Below are positions 24,449 to 32,789 of a stretch of DNA of 60,407 nt, in pieces. The position numbers and the translations under genes are program-made. The stretch lies in the NCBI GenBank assembly GCA_900757195.1, contig CAAEMZ010000027.1:1-60407 (forward strand). Direction: 5' to 3'. Source of the stretch: Lachnospiraceae bacterium. GTDB lineage: Bacteria; Bacillota; Clostridia; Lachnospirales; Lachnospiraceae. Within the stretch, counting starts at the first letter, position 1; each line of letters opens with the position of its first letter. The notes beneath the pieces are model-generated. The model worked only from the letters and a program-made list of their open reading frames with translations, made no database searches and was not told the DNA's origin.

Positions 24449-24480
24449 AGGGGCAGCGTCTGAAAACGGACGCTGCCCCT
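24449..24480 (-). terminator. Intrinsic terminator of the CDF gene
   Basis: Perfect 12-bp stem AGGGGCAGCGTC / GACGCTGCCCCT, followed on the minus strand by TTAAAAATT. Confidence 0.75.
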
Positions 24481-24513
24481 CTATGGCTGACACGATTTTT
24501 AATTTAATAATTT

Positions 24514-25413
24514 TTATTCCTCTGTCGGATTTACGTGGATCATAATATGTTTTGTATTTGGAAATTTTTTCTCGACATTGGCATGGACACTTTCCGCAAC
24601 CGCATGGGCTTCCCGAAACGTTTTATTTCCATCGACGCTGATTTCCAGATCAATATATACTTTATTTCCGAACATACGGGTATGGAGCAGGTCTACACGA
24701 ACAACATCCTTTTGTTCTAAGATATATTTTTCAAGCTCGGTTTCAAAGGCATCACCGCAGGAGGTATCCAGCATTTTTTTCACAGCATCCAGTAAAATAT
24801 CCGAAGCGACTTTCAGGATAAAAAGGCAGATGACAACACTGGCAACGGCATCTAAAACCGGAAACCCGAGCATCGCGCCACCGATGCCGATCAACGAACC
24901 AACGGAAGAAAACGCATCGGACCGATGATGCCATGCATCCGCCATAAACGCCGCAGAGTTTAATATTCTGGCATAATGTCTTGTGTACCAGTACATCGCT
25001 TCTTTGACCACGATGGACACGATGGCTGCTGCCAGTGCAATCGTCCCGGGAACAGAAAGCGTCTCATAATTTCCTGAAAGAATATTCTGTAAGCCGACTT
25101 TTCCAATCCCGACTCCTGTTACAAGAAGAATCAGACCGAGAATCATGGAAGCAATACATTCCATCCGCTCATGTCCGTAGGGATGGGCTTTGTCCGCGCC
25201 GCGTTTCGACATTTTAACTCCTAAAAAGGCAATAAATGTGGCAAAAACATCGGAAAGCGAATGGACCGCATCGGAAACCATGGCCCCCGACTTTCCGACG
25301 ATACCTGCAAACATTTTAAATGCACAAAGAATAATGTTACCGATAATCCCCACTAAGGAAATCTGTTTGATAATGGCATTTTCATTAAATGCCTTTTTTG
25401 TTTCTTTTGCCAT
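24514..25413 (-). CDS. Cation diffusion facilitator family transporter
   Basis: 299 aa. Six membrane segments with metal-site motifs VSDAVHSLSDV (TM2) and DAWHHRSDAFSS (TM5), then a cytosolic C-terminal domain (~210-299) with HTRMFGNKVYIDLEISVD. CDF proteins export Zn(II), Fe(II), Mn(II) or similar by proton antiport. The location next to feo makes iron or manganese efflux possible, but the metal is not readable here. The leader contains a small ACCGC/GCGGT hairpin near the ribosome site. Confidence 0.92.
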   Translation of the reverse strand: MAKETKKAFNENAIIKQISLVGIIGNIILCAFKMFAGIVGKSGAMVSDAVHSLSDVFATFIAFLGVKMSKRGADKAHPYGHERMECIASMILGLILLVTGVGIGKVGLQNILSGNYETLSVPGTIALAAAIVSIVVKEAMYWYTRHYARILNSAAFMADAWHHRSDAFSSVGSLIGIGGAMLGFPVLDAVASVVICLFILKVASDILLDAVKKMLDTSCGDAFETELEKYILEQKDVVRVDLLHTRMFGNKVYIDLEISVDGNKTFREAHAVAESVHANVEKKFPNTKHIMIHVNPTEE

Positions 25414-25498
25414 AAAAGAATCCTCCCTGATTTACCGCTTTTTTGCGGTTTTCTATGATTTCTCTTATCGGCACCCCATTGTTGAGACGGTCTGTATA

Positions 25499-25632
25499 TA
25501 TAAAAAAGAATCCGGCTTCGCGGGATTCTCCGCCTGCGGCGGGGCGCTTCAGCGACACAATTCTCTTTCGCCACAGTGCAATCCTCGCGGAGTGTTTTTT
25601 ATTGTATGGGAATTTCCTATACAATAAAAAAA
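25499..25632. repeat. Dispersed structured repeat, copy 2
   Basis: Second copy of the element at 4124-4259, same orientation. Differences keep pairing: the first hairpin loop stem GC/GT becomes GC/GC, and the terminal stem TTGTATGGGA/TCCTATACAA has a G-T pair in place of A-T. Here the element sits between the divergent CDF and AraC-GGDEF genes, not at a gene end. Confidence 0.85.
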
Positions 25633-25906
25633 CACACCTGTAGAACATACAACTGTCCCACAGATGTGCATCGCTTCCATCTGCTGCCACGGATTTGCAG
25701 CCCGGCTTCATAAACCTCATGTTTATTGCCTGCTCAGTTTGTACTGGTGATCTCGCATTCCAAAAGAATGTAATGCAGTGCAAAGAGTTATTTTATTTAT
25801 AACTTATTTTATGCCCAAATTCAAGTGGGTGTGATAAAAAATGCTCAAATAATCAATTCGTTTTCTCACTTTATATGATAAGATAGAAAATAACAGGAGG
25901 TGCGTC
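25633..25906. other. Intergenic stretch without recognised gene
   Basis: About 270 bp upstream of the AraC-GGDEF gene. The first half has moderate GC and no credible frame on either strand; it might be decayed coding sequence. The second half is AT-rich and should carry the promoter of the + strand genes, but I found no strong -35. Confidence 0.4.
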
Positions 25907-26701
25907 ATGCAGAAGTATTTTGAACTTACCAGCGCTTTGGAATATATCGAAGACCATATGCTGGATAACTGTTCGCAGGCAGACATTGCCCATGCCGCCT
26001 GTGTATCCCTGTCTGCGCTGCAGAAAATGTTCCGCTTTACCTTCGGATACAGCATCAATGAATATATTATGAAGCGTAAAATGACAACCGCAGCGGAGGA
26101 ACTGTCCGAAACGAAAATCCCTGTAGCGGATCTTGCCTTTAAATATGGCTATACGTCCACAGAAGCTTTCAGCCGGGCTTTTTCTAAAGTAAACTGTGTG
26201 CTTCCTTCAGAATACCGAAAAGGGAAAAGGGCGCAGGCTGTATTTACGCCCCTGCAGATTGACGACACCGGAATACGCAGGAAATCGCCATTATTGATTG
26301 AAGCCGTCCATCGTGCCAAAGACTGCTATATTGTCTGCTTCGATGTGGCCGGAATGGTAAAAATCAATGAAATTTCAAAAGAAGCCGGAAATCTTGCGTT
26401 AATGGAAGCCGTTCGGCGGATTCACACACACGCCGTGGAAAATATGCAGATATTCCGAATCGGCGGCGACGAATTTGCTCTGATTACGCCTTATCCGAAT
26501 ATTTCCGACGCAGAAGCCTTTGCAGCAGGCGTATTAGCGCATAACGGAGAGCCATTTTTCTACAAGGGCCAGCCGGTTCCGCTGTATCTGCGAAGCTGGT
26601 ATGGCAAAAATGTTCTGACCGAAGCGGCGCCAAATCCGGCAAAAGAGCTTCAGCAAAAAGTAAAATATCAGGGGGTTACAGAAATTCAAAATGAAAAATA
26701 A
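25907..26701 (+). CDS. AraC-type HTH regulator fused to a GGDEF-like domain
   Basis: 264 aa. Residues 1-105 are a complete AraC/XylS double helix-turn-helix (QADIAHAACVSLSALQKMFR; FKYGYTSTEAFSRAF). Residues ~120-260 resemble a shortened GGDEF domain with RIGGDEFALI near residue 188. Putting the DNA-binding domain first and a GGDEF-like domain last is unusual; it may bind nucleotide rather than make c-di-GMP. AGGAGG precedes the start. It overlaps the MFS gene by 11 nt, so it probably regulates that transporter (inference). Confidence 0.75.
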   Translation: MQKYFELTSALEYIEDHMLDNCSQADIAHAACVSLSALQKMFRFTFGYSINEYIMKRKMTTAAEELSETKIPVADLAFKYGYTSTEAFSRAFSKVNCVLPSEYRKGKRAQAVFTPLQIDDTGIRRKSPLLIEAVHRAKDCYIVCFDVAGMVKINEISKEAGNLALMEAVRRIHTHAVENMQIFRIGGDEFALITPYPNISDAEAFAAGVLAHNGEPFFYKGQPVPLYLRSWYGKNVLTEAAPNPAKELQQKVKYQGVTEIQNEK

Positions 26702-27896
26702 AGATAATACGACACAAAAGGGGATTCGCAATATTATTATGCTCGGTCTGGTGAGCTGTTTTGCGGATATTTCCAGTGAAATGGTCTATCCATTGATACC
26801 GCTGTACCTGACAGCCGCATTTGGTGCAACGCCCGCGCTCGTAGGCATGATCGAAGGTATTGCCGAAAGTGTTGCCAGTCTGTTAAAGGTATTCAGCGGC
26901 TATATCAGCGACCGGTTCCAGCATAAAAAGGCCATCGCTTTTTCCGGCTATGCGACGGGCGTTATTTATAAAATCGCCTTATTATTCGCGGGCTCATGGA
27001 CGGGAATCCTTTCGGCAAGGGTCATCGACCGCTTTGGCAAAGGCGTGCGTACGGCCCCAAGGGACGTCATGGTTTCCGAAAGCGCCGACAAAAACAGTAT
27101 GGGAAAGGCATTCGGTATTCATAAAATGCTTGATATGGCCGGCTCTGCCATCGGTATCTTACTGGCGTTTCTTTTGATGAAAACCATCGGAGAAAATGGC
27201 TATAAAACCGTTTTTGCCCTTTCTGTTATTCCAATAGGTATCGCGCTGCTCCTTTTTTTCTTCATTCACGAGAAAAAGGAAACGAGAGAACCCCTTCAGA
27301 GAGAGCATTTCTGGAAAAATATTTCCAGGCTGGATGGACGATTAAAGCTGTATCTGTTTGTTACGTTCCTGTTCACCCTCGGAAACTCTTCCAACGCATT
27401 TTTGCTGCTTCGCGCATCGGATCTTGGATTCGACGGCAGCAATACTATTTTGCTGTATTTTATCTATAACCTGACAGCCTCTGTTTTGGCAGTTCCCTTT
27501 GGGAAGCTGTCGGACAGGATTGGACGAAAAAGTCTGCTCGTAAGCGGCTATCTGACATTTTCTCTGGTATATTTCGGATTTGCTTTCTGCAGCTCTGCGC
27601 CATTGATGATTCTGATATTCGTTGTCTATGGTGCATTTACAGCCATGACTGCCGGCGCAGAACGGGCTTTTATCGCAGAAATCGCCCCCGGAGACCTGAA
27701 AGGGACCATGCTTGGACTCCATTCCACCCTCGCCGGAATCGCCCTGCTGCCTGCCAGTATTACTGCCGGACTTTTGTGGGACAATTTCGGCGCCTGCGCG
27801 CCGTTTTTATACGGAAGTATTCTGTCATTGTGCGCTGCACTGATTCTTAAATTCAAATTGAAACCGGCTGTCACCGATTCAACAGCCCATAAATAA
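26691..27896 (+). CDS. MFS transporter
   Basis: 401 aa, twelve predicted membrane helices, with MFS loop motifs (FSGYISDRFQHKKAIAFSG; FGKLSDRIGRKSLLVSGY). It resembles the clostridial and methanogen efflux-type MFS family with N-terminal LVSCFADISSEMVYPLIPLYL. Substrate unknown. Translation is coupled to the AraC-GGDEF gene, and the VOC gene follows 21 nt later, suggesting a small inducible efflux or detoxification operon. Confidence 0.85.
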   Translation: MKNKDNTTQKGIRNIIMLGLVSCFADISSEMVYPLIPLYLTAAFGATPALVGMIEGIAESVASLLKVFSGYISDRFQHKKAIAFSGYATGVIYKIALLFAGSWTGILSARVIDRFGKGVRTAPRDVMVSESADKNSMGKAFGIHKMLDMAGSAIGILLAFLLMKTIGENGYKTVFALSVIPIGIALLLFFFIHEKKETREPLQREHFWKNISRLDGRLKLYLFVTFLFTLGNSSNAFLLLRASDLGFDGSNTILLYFIYNLTASVLAVPFGKLSDRIGRKSLLVSGYLTFSLVYFGFAFCSSAPLMILIFVVYGAFTAMTAGAERAFIAEIAPGDLKGTMLGLHSTLAGIALLPASITAGLLWDNFGACAPFLYGSILSLCAALILKFKLKPAVTDSTAHK

Positions 27897-27917
27897 TCAC
27901 AGAAAGGATGATTCATA

Positions 27918-28262
27918 ATGAAAATGCTGCATATAACAATCCACACCGCCGTCCCGGAGGCATCTGTTAAATTTTATTGTGATGTTTTAGGATTCGCGGT
28001 TCAGGAAAAATTTACCGGAGCTATGGGAAAATCTATCCAGTTTCTGGAAAATCCCGAAAGCGATGTACGAATTGAGCTTATTGACGATGAGGCTCAGGCT
28101 TACAACGGTTCCGGTCTGTCCATTGGATTCCACGTAGATGATGTGGAAAAAGCGCACGAACAGATGCAGGGACTGAATCCCTCTGCAATCGTATCGCCAA
28201 ACCCACATACCCGGTTCTTTTTTATAAAAGATCCGAACGGCGTTCAAATACAGATTATTTAG
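27918..28262 (+). CDS. VOC (glyoxalase/bleomycin resistance) family protein
   Basis: 114 aa with the single-module pair of beta-alpha-beta-beta-beta units: MLHITIHTAVPEASVKFYCDVLGF at the start and HTRFFFIKDPNGVQIQII at the end. It has a metal-ligand-like His early and Glu in IELIDDE. Could be a lyase, binding protein or resistance protein. Preceded by AAAGGATG and in line with the MFS gene. Confidence 0.85.
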   Translation: MKMLHITIHTAVPEASVKFYCDVLGFAVQEKFTGAMGKSIQFLENPESDVRIELIDDEAQAYNGSGLSIGFHVDDVEKAHEQMQGLNPSAIVSPNPHTRFFFIKDPNGVQIQII

Positions 28263-28303
28263 AGGAATCTTTGTCTTATACTTTCACCCCGGGAGGAATT
28301 TCT

Positions 28304-29020
28304 ATGAAAAGTAAAATTGCAGAATATATAAAGCTTTCAGGACAGCCTGTGGCCATCCTGAAAGCGGACTTTGCCCCCGAAGGCGCCGTCCAGTTCAAAG
28401 AAGGGAAATGGGGATGCATAACGTCACTTCTTGCAGCCGCAGCCAACGGCAGAACAGCCGCAGCCGGAAGAAACACAACGGTCTGCAAGGGTGGCAAAGT
28501 CGGCCTTGGCTTCCAGCCGTTTCAGTTAGGAGAAATCGAATATTTCCTTTCTGTAGGAAAAGAGGGCGGACGTCCCGGAGAATTTTATAAGGAATCTCCG
28601 GACTACGCAAGAAAATACTGTACGACAGTACCCGGCATTACATCCGGAGATTTTGTTATCTTCAAGCCGTTGAATCTCACCGATACGTCTGAAAAACCCG
28701 AAGCGGTCATTTTTCTTGTGAACCCTGACCAGCTTTCCGCACTGGTCACCTTAGCCAATTATGACCGTCCTACACAGGATAATGTGGAAATCCGATTCGG
28801 CGCCGGCTGTGCCCAGTCCATTCTTCATGCCTTAAAAGGCCAGGAGGATGGCACGGACCATTGTTTCATCGGTCTGACCGACCCTTCTGCCAGAAAATAT
28901 ATCGATAAGCATCTGCTTTCCTTCAGTATTCCCTATCATCGTTTTCTGGAAATGGAAGAAAAAGCTTCCGAAAGCTTTCTGACCCGGGAAACCTGGCTGC
29001 AGCTTTCTGAACGCATATAA
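28304..29020 (+). CDS. DUF169 domain protein
   Basis: 238 aa from the ATG at 28304, preceded by GGGAGG. It matches the DUF169 family (KLSGQPVAILKAD, GGKVGLGFQPF, TSGDFVIFKPLNLTD, RFGAGCAQSILHAL). Members occur in anaerobes and archaea, are Cys-containing, and have no known activity. It is co-oriented with and 41 nt after the VOC gene, so possibly the last member of that operon. Confidence 0.82.
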   Translation: MKSKIAEYIKLSGQPVAILKADFAPEGAVQFKEGKWGCITSLLAAAANGRTAAAGRNTTVCKGGKVGLGFQPFQLGEIEYFLSVGKEGGRPGEFYKESPDYARKYCTTVPGITSGDFVIFKPLNLTDTSEKPEAVIFLVNPDQLSALVTLANYDRPTQDNVEIRFGAGCAQSILHALKGQEDGTDHCFIGLTDPSARKYIDKHLLSFSIPYHRFLEMEEKASESFLTRETWLQLSERI

Positions 29021-29028
29021 GGTTATCG

Positions 29029-29259
29029 TCATCTCTCCGGATTTTCCGGCATGGGACAAACGCCGGGCATGTTTTTATTAAAAAGCTGTTTTAAGCAGTC
29101 CAGTAAAGTGTTATCCCGAATATTTGCACCCGAATAGTGAAAGAATGTGCAGGGTTCCATATCCCCATTTATATTCATATGACAATACGTCCTGTTTCCG
29201 GCAATGCAGCCGCCAGCAAATTCTCTGTCATTTTGAAAGTCAATGGTAAATTCAGGCAA
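29029..29259 (-). pseudogene. Remnant of a radical SAM/SPASM protein
   Basis: 76 aa frame resembling only the C-terminal cluster-binding tail of larger radical-SAM proteins: GGCIAGNRTYCHMNINGDMEPC followed by HYSGANIRDNTLLDCL and CPMPENPE are the recognisable pieces (up to four Cys). The N-terminal radical SAM barrel with CxxxCxxC is absent, and the spacing between DCLKQLF and MPGVCPM looks shortened by an internal deletion. No ribosome site precedes it. A hairpin separates it from the next gene. Confidence 0.65.
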
Positions 29260-29268
29260 TAAATAAAA

Positions 29269-29301
29269 ATACCGGGCTGACTCCGTAGAGTTTCCCGGTA
29301 T
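29269..29301. terminator. Hairpin, possible terminator
   Basis: Stem ATACCGGG / CCCGGTAT with a 17-nt loop, preceded by A-rich and followed by AT-rich sequence, between the radical-SAM remnant and the NTF2-like gene. Confidence 0.5.
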
Positions 29302-29400
29302 AATCCAAATTACTTAATAACCAAGTAAAGCTGTTTATTTAAAATTTTCTCCTGAATTGCAGAAGCTTTGAACGGCCAACCGCCCGATTCATCGTTTCTT

Positions 29401-29760
29401 CTATTCAATAGGTAAATTATGTTGTTTCAAAAAAGAAAGCTTATCCCAATATCCTCTCTGAAACAGGATTTTTCCATTCACCACATGGAAGAATCCACAT
29501 CCACGCAGTCCCAATGGGTCTTTCCATTCCAAAATTGCCCATTGTCCGTCCTCAAAAATATTTTCTACAATAGCAGTCATGTCGGCAGTAGAAAATTCTG
29601 CCGTAAACATTTCTCTGATAGCTTCTGCGCCTATTACAGGGTCATTTGTTACCTGATGGTTGGTTGCATTGTCATGATAAAGGCTCACGATTGCCTCTAC
29701 ATCATGGCTGTTAAAGGCATCTACCCATTTGCACACTACTTCTTTTGGTCTTAACATCAT
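29401..29760 (-). CDS. NTF2/SnoaL-like domain protein
   Basis: 119 aa from the ATG at 29760 (CGGAGG 6 nt upstream). Cone-shaped NTF2-like fold with KEVVCKWVDAFNSHDVEAIVSLYHDN at the start, IGAEAIREMF, and an aromatic-rich C-terminal sheet. Related proteins are small isomerases, cyclases or binding proteins; the role is not predictable here. Apparently monocistronic. Confidence 0.8.
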   Translation of the reverse strand: MMLRPKEVVCKWVDAFNSHDVEAIVSLYHDNATNHQVTNDPVIGAEAIREMFTAEFSTADMTAIVENIFEDGQWAILEWKDPLGLRGCGFFHVVNGKILFQRGYWDKLSFLKQHNLPIE

Positions 29761-29865
29761 TCTCTTCCTCCGTTTCATTTTATCTTCTATAATCATCTCT
29801 GGTAAACAGATGCTTAATTTCTTATTTTTGCTTCTATCTGTCCGGAATCGCCGAAAATCCTTGAT

Positions 29866-31239
29866 TTACTGCAGTTTTCGTGACAGAAGGCAAACCGTCT
29901 CCACGTGCACACTGTGCGGAAACATATCGACACACCGGACTTTCATAACTTTATAGCCATGTTCTTCCAGGAATTTCAGATCTCTTGCCAGTGTTGCCGG
30001 ATCACAGCTCACATAAACGATTCGCTCCGGTGCCATCTTCACCATGCAGTCCAATAGTTTTTCATCGCAGCCTTTTCTCGGCGGGTCTACCACGATAACA
30101 TCTGCGGAAATTCCATTTTCTTCATACTGCTGCGGCACAACTTCTTCGGCTTTACCGACAAAAAAGCTGGCATTTTGTATACCGTTAAGCCGGGCATTTT
30201 CCCGGGCGTCGTCAATAGCCTGAGGTACGATTTCCACACCGCAGACCTGCTTTGCGTGCTTCGCTAAAAATAAAGATATCGTTCCGATTCCGCAGTACAG
30301 ATCCCACACAACTTCATCTTTTTTTATATCCCCGTACTCCAGCGCCGTCTGATACAGCTTCTGCGTCTGTACCGGATTCACCTGGAAGAAAGACAGCGGC
30401 GAAATCCGGTATTTCACATCACCGATGAAATCCGTAATAAAGTGTTCGCCCCATAGATATTTAACCTCATTTCCGAGAATGACATTGGTCTTCTCCCGAT
30501 TCAGATTCAGGCAAATGCTCTTCATTCCCGGCACCTGTACCAGCCGTTCAATCAGATCCTGCGCCGCCGGAATCTTATTTCCATTAATGACAAGGCACAC
30601 CATAATCTCCCCGGTATACTTTCCGATTCGGGTAAATATATGCCGGACAAGCCCTTTATGGGTTGTTTCATCATAGGCCGATACCTGATGATCGTTCATC
30701 CACCGACGGACAATGTCCATCAGTTTTTCATTCTCCGGATGCTGAATAAAGCAGGTTTCCACCGGAACAATCGAATGTGTCCGTCCGGCATAAAATCCGG
30801 TAACGATCTCACCGTCCTTTGTGGTTCCCACCGGAAACTGGGCCTTGTTCCGGTAATGCCACGGCGCCTCCATACCGATAATCGGCTCCATCACATAATC
30901 CTGAACCTTCCCAACACGCTCCAGAAGGCCCCGTACTTTATTTTCTTTGTACTTTAACTGTTCCTCATAAACCAGCGGCTGGATCTGACAGCCGCCACAG
31001 GCTCTGGCCTGGACACACCGGGGCTCTGTGCGATAATGTGATGGTGTGACGATTTCCATCAGCCGTCCATAGCCGTAGGACTTTTTAACTTTGATGACTT
31101 TGGCCTGAATCACATCACCGATCAAAGCATCCTTCACAAAAAGGGTAAAACCATCCACCCGGCCGATTCCTTCGCCGGTACTCCCAAGATCTGTGATCTC
31201 CAATATAACCAAATCGTTTTTTTTCAATCCTTCATTCAT
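29866..31239 (-). CDS. rlmD: 23S rRNA (uracil-C5)-methyltransferase, RlmD/RumA type
   Basis: 457 aa. N-terminal TRAM domain (~8-65), a [4Fe-4S] ligand set beginning RCVQARACGGCQ (~75-87), a Rossmann SAM domain (VWDLYCGIGTISLFLA) and the catalytic block VDPPRKGCDEKLL ... YVSCDPATLARDL. It methylates a uridine of 23S rRNA (U1939 and/or U747 in relatives) using SAM; Firmicute paralogues differ in target, so the exact site is uncertain. It follows yhaM after 14 nt. Confidence 0.92.
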   Translation of the reverse strand: MNEGLKKNDLVILEITDLGSTGEGIGRVDGFTLFVKDALIGDVIQAKVIKVKKSYGYGRLMEIVTPSHYRTEPRCVQARACGGCQIQPLVYEEQLKYKENKVRGLLERVGKVQDYVMEPIIGMEAPWHYRNKAQFPVGTTKDGEIVTGFYAGRTHSIVPVETCFIQHPENEKLMDIVRRWMNDHQVSAYDETTHKGLVRHIFTRIGKYTGEIMVCLVINGNKIPAAQDLIERLVQVPGMKSICLNLNREKTNVILGNEVKYLWGEHFITDFIGDVKYRISPLSFFQVNPVQTQKLYQTALEYGDIKKDEVVWDLYCGIGTISLFLAKHAKQVCGVEIVPQAIDDARENARLNGIQNASFFVGKAEEVVPQQYEENGISADVIVVDPPRKGCDEKLLDCMVKMAPERIVYVSCDPATLARDLKFLEEHGYKVMKVRCVDMFPHSVHVETVCLLSRKLQ

Positions 31240-31253
31240 CGCAAGACCACCTT

Positions 31254-32195
31254 TTATCTGGATGTTTTCCGAAGGTTCGACTCAAAGAGACGCTGATATC
31301 CCATCCATTCCAGATTATCCGCCGCCGAAGCAAATACTTCCGTCATTGTTTCCATTTTTGCATCTGTATTATCGGCCAGATTCAGCGCCAGCGCTTCCAC
31401 AAGGGCCGGTTTCTTCGGCGAACCATATTCCAGCTCACCGTGATGGGCCAGAATACAGTGTTTCAGTTCATTGGCAAGCACTGTCGGAAAATTCGGAATT
31501 TCCCGAATGTGGTCATGGATCATCTCCGTTCCTGCCACAATATGACCAATCAACTGCCCTTCATCGGTATAGTCATTGGCCGGGAACAGGGACAATTCCG
31601 TTGTCTTTCCGATATCATGGCACATCGCTGCACAAAGCAGTAAATCCCGATTCAGAATCGGATAACGGGTACAATAAAAATCACAGAGTTTCGTCACACC
31701 CAGCGTATGTTCCAGAAGACCACCCACAAATCCATGATGAACGCTCTTTGCCGCCGAATGTTCTTTAAAGCTTTTAATAAAAGCGGCATCTTTTATAAAA
31801 AAGCTTTCCAGAAGCGCCTTAAGATAAGGATTCTGAATACCGGAAATATAACCGGTCAGCTCCTTCATCATCGCATCAATCGAAAAACGGCTTGTCGGCA
31901 GGTAATCCCGGATATCGTATTCCTGCTCCTGAGTCCGGCGGACACGGCGGACATTGACCTGCAGCGCCCCCTGAAAGCTCGTGATCTGACCGTCAATCTT
32001 AATAAAATCCAGAGATTCAAAATGTTCAATCCCGTTATTCAGTTCCCATATTTTGGCATCCACTGTGCCTGTTTTATCCTGAAGAATCATCGAATAATAG
32101 CTTTTACCGGCTTTTGTTTTCAGATTCTGTTTGTTTTTACATAAATAAATGCCGGAGATTGGTTCGCCCTCCCGCAGTTCACAAATAAAACGCAT
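31254..32195 (-). CDS. yhaM: 3'-5' exoribonuclease YhaM family
   Basis: 313 aa. An N-terminal OB-fold nucleic-acid-binding domain (~10-95; GIYLCKNKQNLKTKAGKSYYSMIL) and an HD hydrolase domain (~155-290; HHGFVGGLLEHTLGV, AAMCHDIGKTTEL, HCILAHHGELEYGSP). YhaM trims RNA 3' ends in Firmicutes. It is translated with rlmD. Its upstream region is the tandem-repeat array, so its promoter would lie within or beyond repeats. Confidence 0.92.
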   Translation of the reverse strand: MRFICELREGEPISGIYLCKNKQNLKTKAGKSYYSMILQDKTGTVDAKIWELNNGIEHFESLDFIKIDGQITSFQGALQVNVRRVRRTQEQEYDIRDYLPTSRFSIDAMMKELTGYISGIQNPYLKALLESFFIKDAAFIKSFKEHSAAKSVHHGFVGGLLEHTLGVTKLCDFYCTRYPILNRDLLLCAAMCHDIGKTTELSLFPANDYTDEGQLIGHIVAGTEMIHDHIREIPNFPTVLANELKHCILAHHGELEYGSPKKPALVEALALNLADNTDAKMETMTEVFASAADNLEWMGYQRLFESNLRKTSR

Positions 32196-32235
32196 ACTTT
32201 ACCTCTTTCTGATTCCTTTATTAAATACCATTTCC

Positions 32236-32600
32236 CACTCGCCATGCGGCTCGAAAACCCACGCCCTGGCGGGCCTGTTTTTCCTCGCTCACGGGCATAA
32301 TATCATTTCTCACCCGCCATGCGGCTCGAAAACCCACGCCCTGACGGGCCTGTTTTTCCTCGCTCACGGGCATAATATCATTTCCCTCCCGCCATGCGGC
32401 TCGAAAACCCATGCCCTGGCGGGCCTGTTTTTCCTCGCTCACGGGCATAATATCGTTTTCACTCGCCATGCGGCTCGAAAACCCACGCCCTGGCGGGCCT
32501 GTTTTTCCTCGCTCACGGGCATAATATCATTTTTCCTCTCGCCATGCGGCTCGAAAACCCATGCCCTGACGGGCCTGTTTTTCCTCGCTCACGGGCATTC
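32236..32600. repeat. Tandem array of five ~75-bp units
   Basis: GCCATGCGGCTCG recurs at 32241, 32316, 32391, 32465 and 32541, giving periods of 75, 75, 74 and 76 bp. A 60-nt core is identical in all five units except for two transition positions; only a ~15-nt AT-rich linker varies. Each unit can pair YCGCCA with TGRCGGG around CTCGAAAACCCA. The array fills the gap between the divergent yhaM and mutS2 genes. It is not coding: the ±1 length changes fall in linkers, and no frame has a ribosome site. Confidence 0.92.
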
Positions 32601-32607
32601 GCCCTAT

Positions 32608-32672
32608 ACAGATACTTGCGGAAAAATGCACGAATGTGCAAGCACATCGTTTACTTTTCCCCAAGTATCTGT
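32608..32672. repeat. Long inverted repeat beside the 75-bp array
   Basis: 18-nt arms (32608-32625 and 32655-32672; ACAGATACTTG plus GGAAAA, one C-C mismatch) around a 29-nt loop that itself holds TGCAC-GAAT-GTGCA and TGTGC-AA-GCACA. It would form a stable stem-loop in RNA of either strand. No T-run follows, so it is not a simple terminator. Confidence 0.8.
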
Positions 32673-32789
32673 GCATGGCTCGGTGCTTTCGTGTACATTA
32701 TAGCATGATTCGGGGGTGCTTAACAGGATTTTTAAAAATTTCGTTTTCATTTTGCTCATTATAAGGTAGAATAAGCATGAGGTGTAATT

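Noticed and set aside
24416..24500. Possible metal riboswitch near the CDF transporter.
   Set aside because: The conserved hairpin here lies downstream of the gene and is a terminator; the true leader (25414-25500) does not show a known metal-riboswitch pattern.
32236..32600. The array as a possible CRISPR.
   Set aside because: There are no unique spacers; almost the whole unit is conserved and the variable linker is only ~15 nt. No cas genes are present.
32149..32703. A 184-codon + frame and an 82-codon minus frame running through the 75-bp array.
   Set aside because: The unit length is near a multiple of three, so long open frames arise by repetition. Length changes of ±1 fall between units, and neither frame has a ribosome site or known domain.
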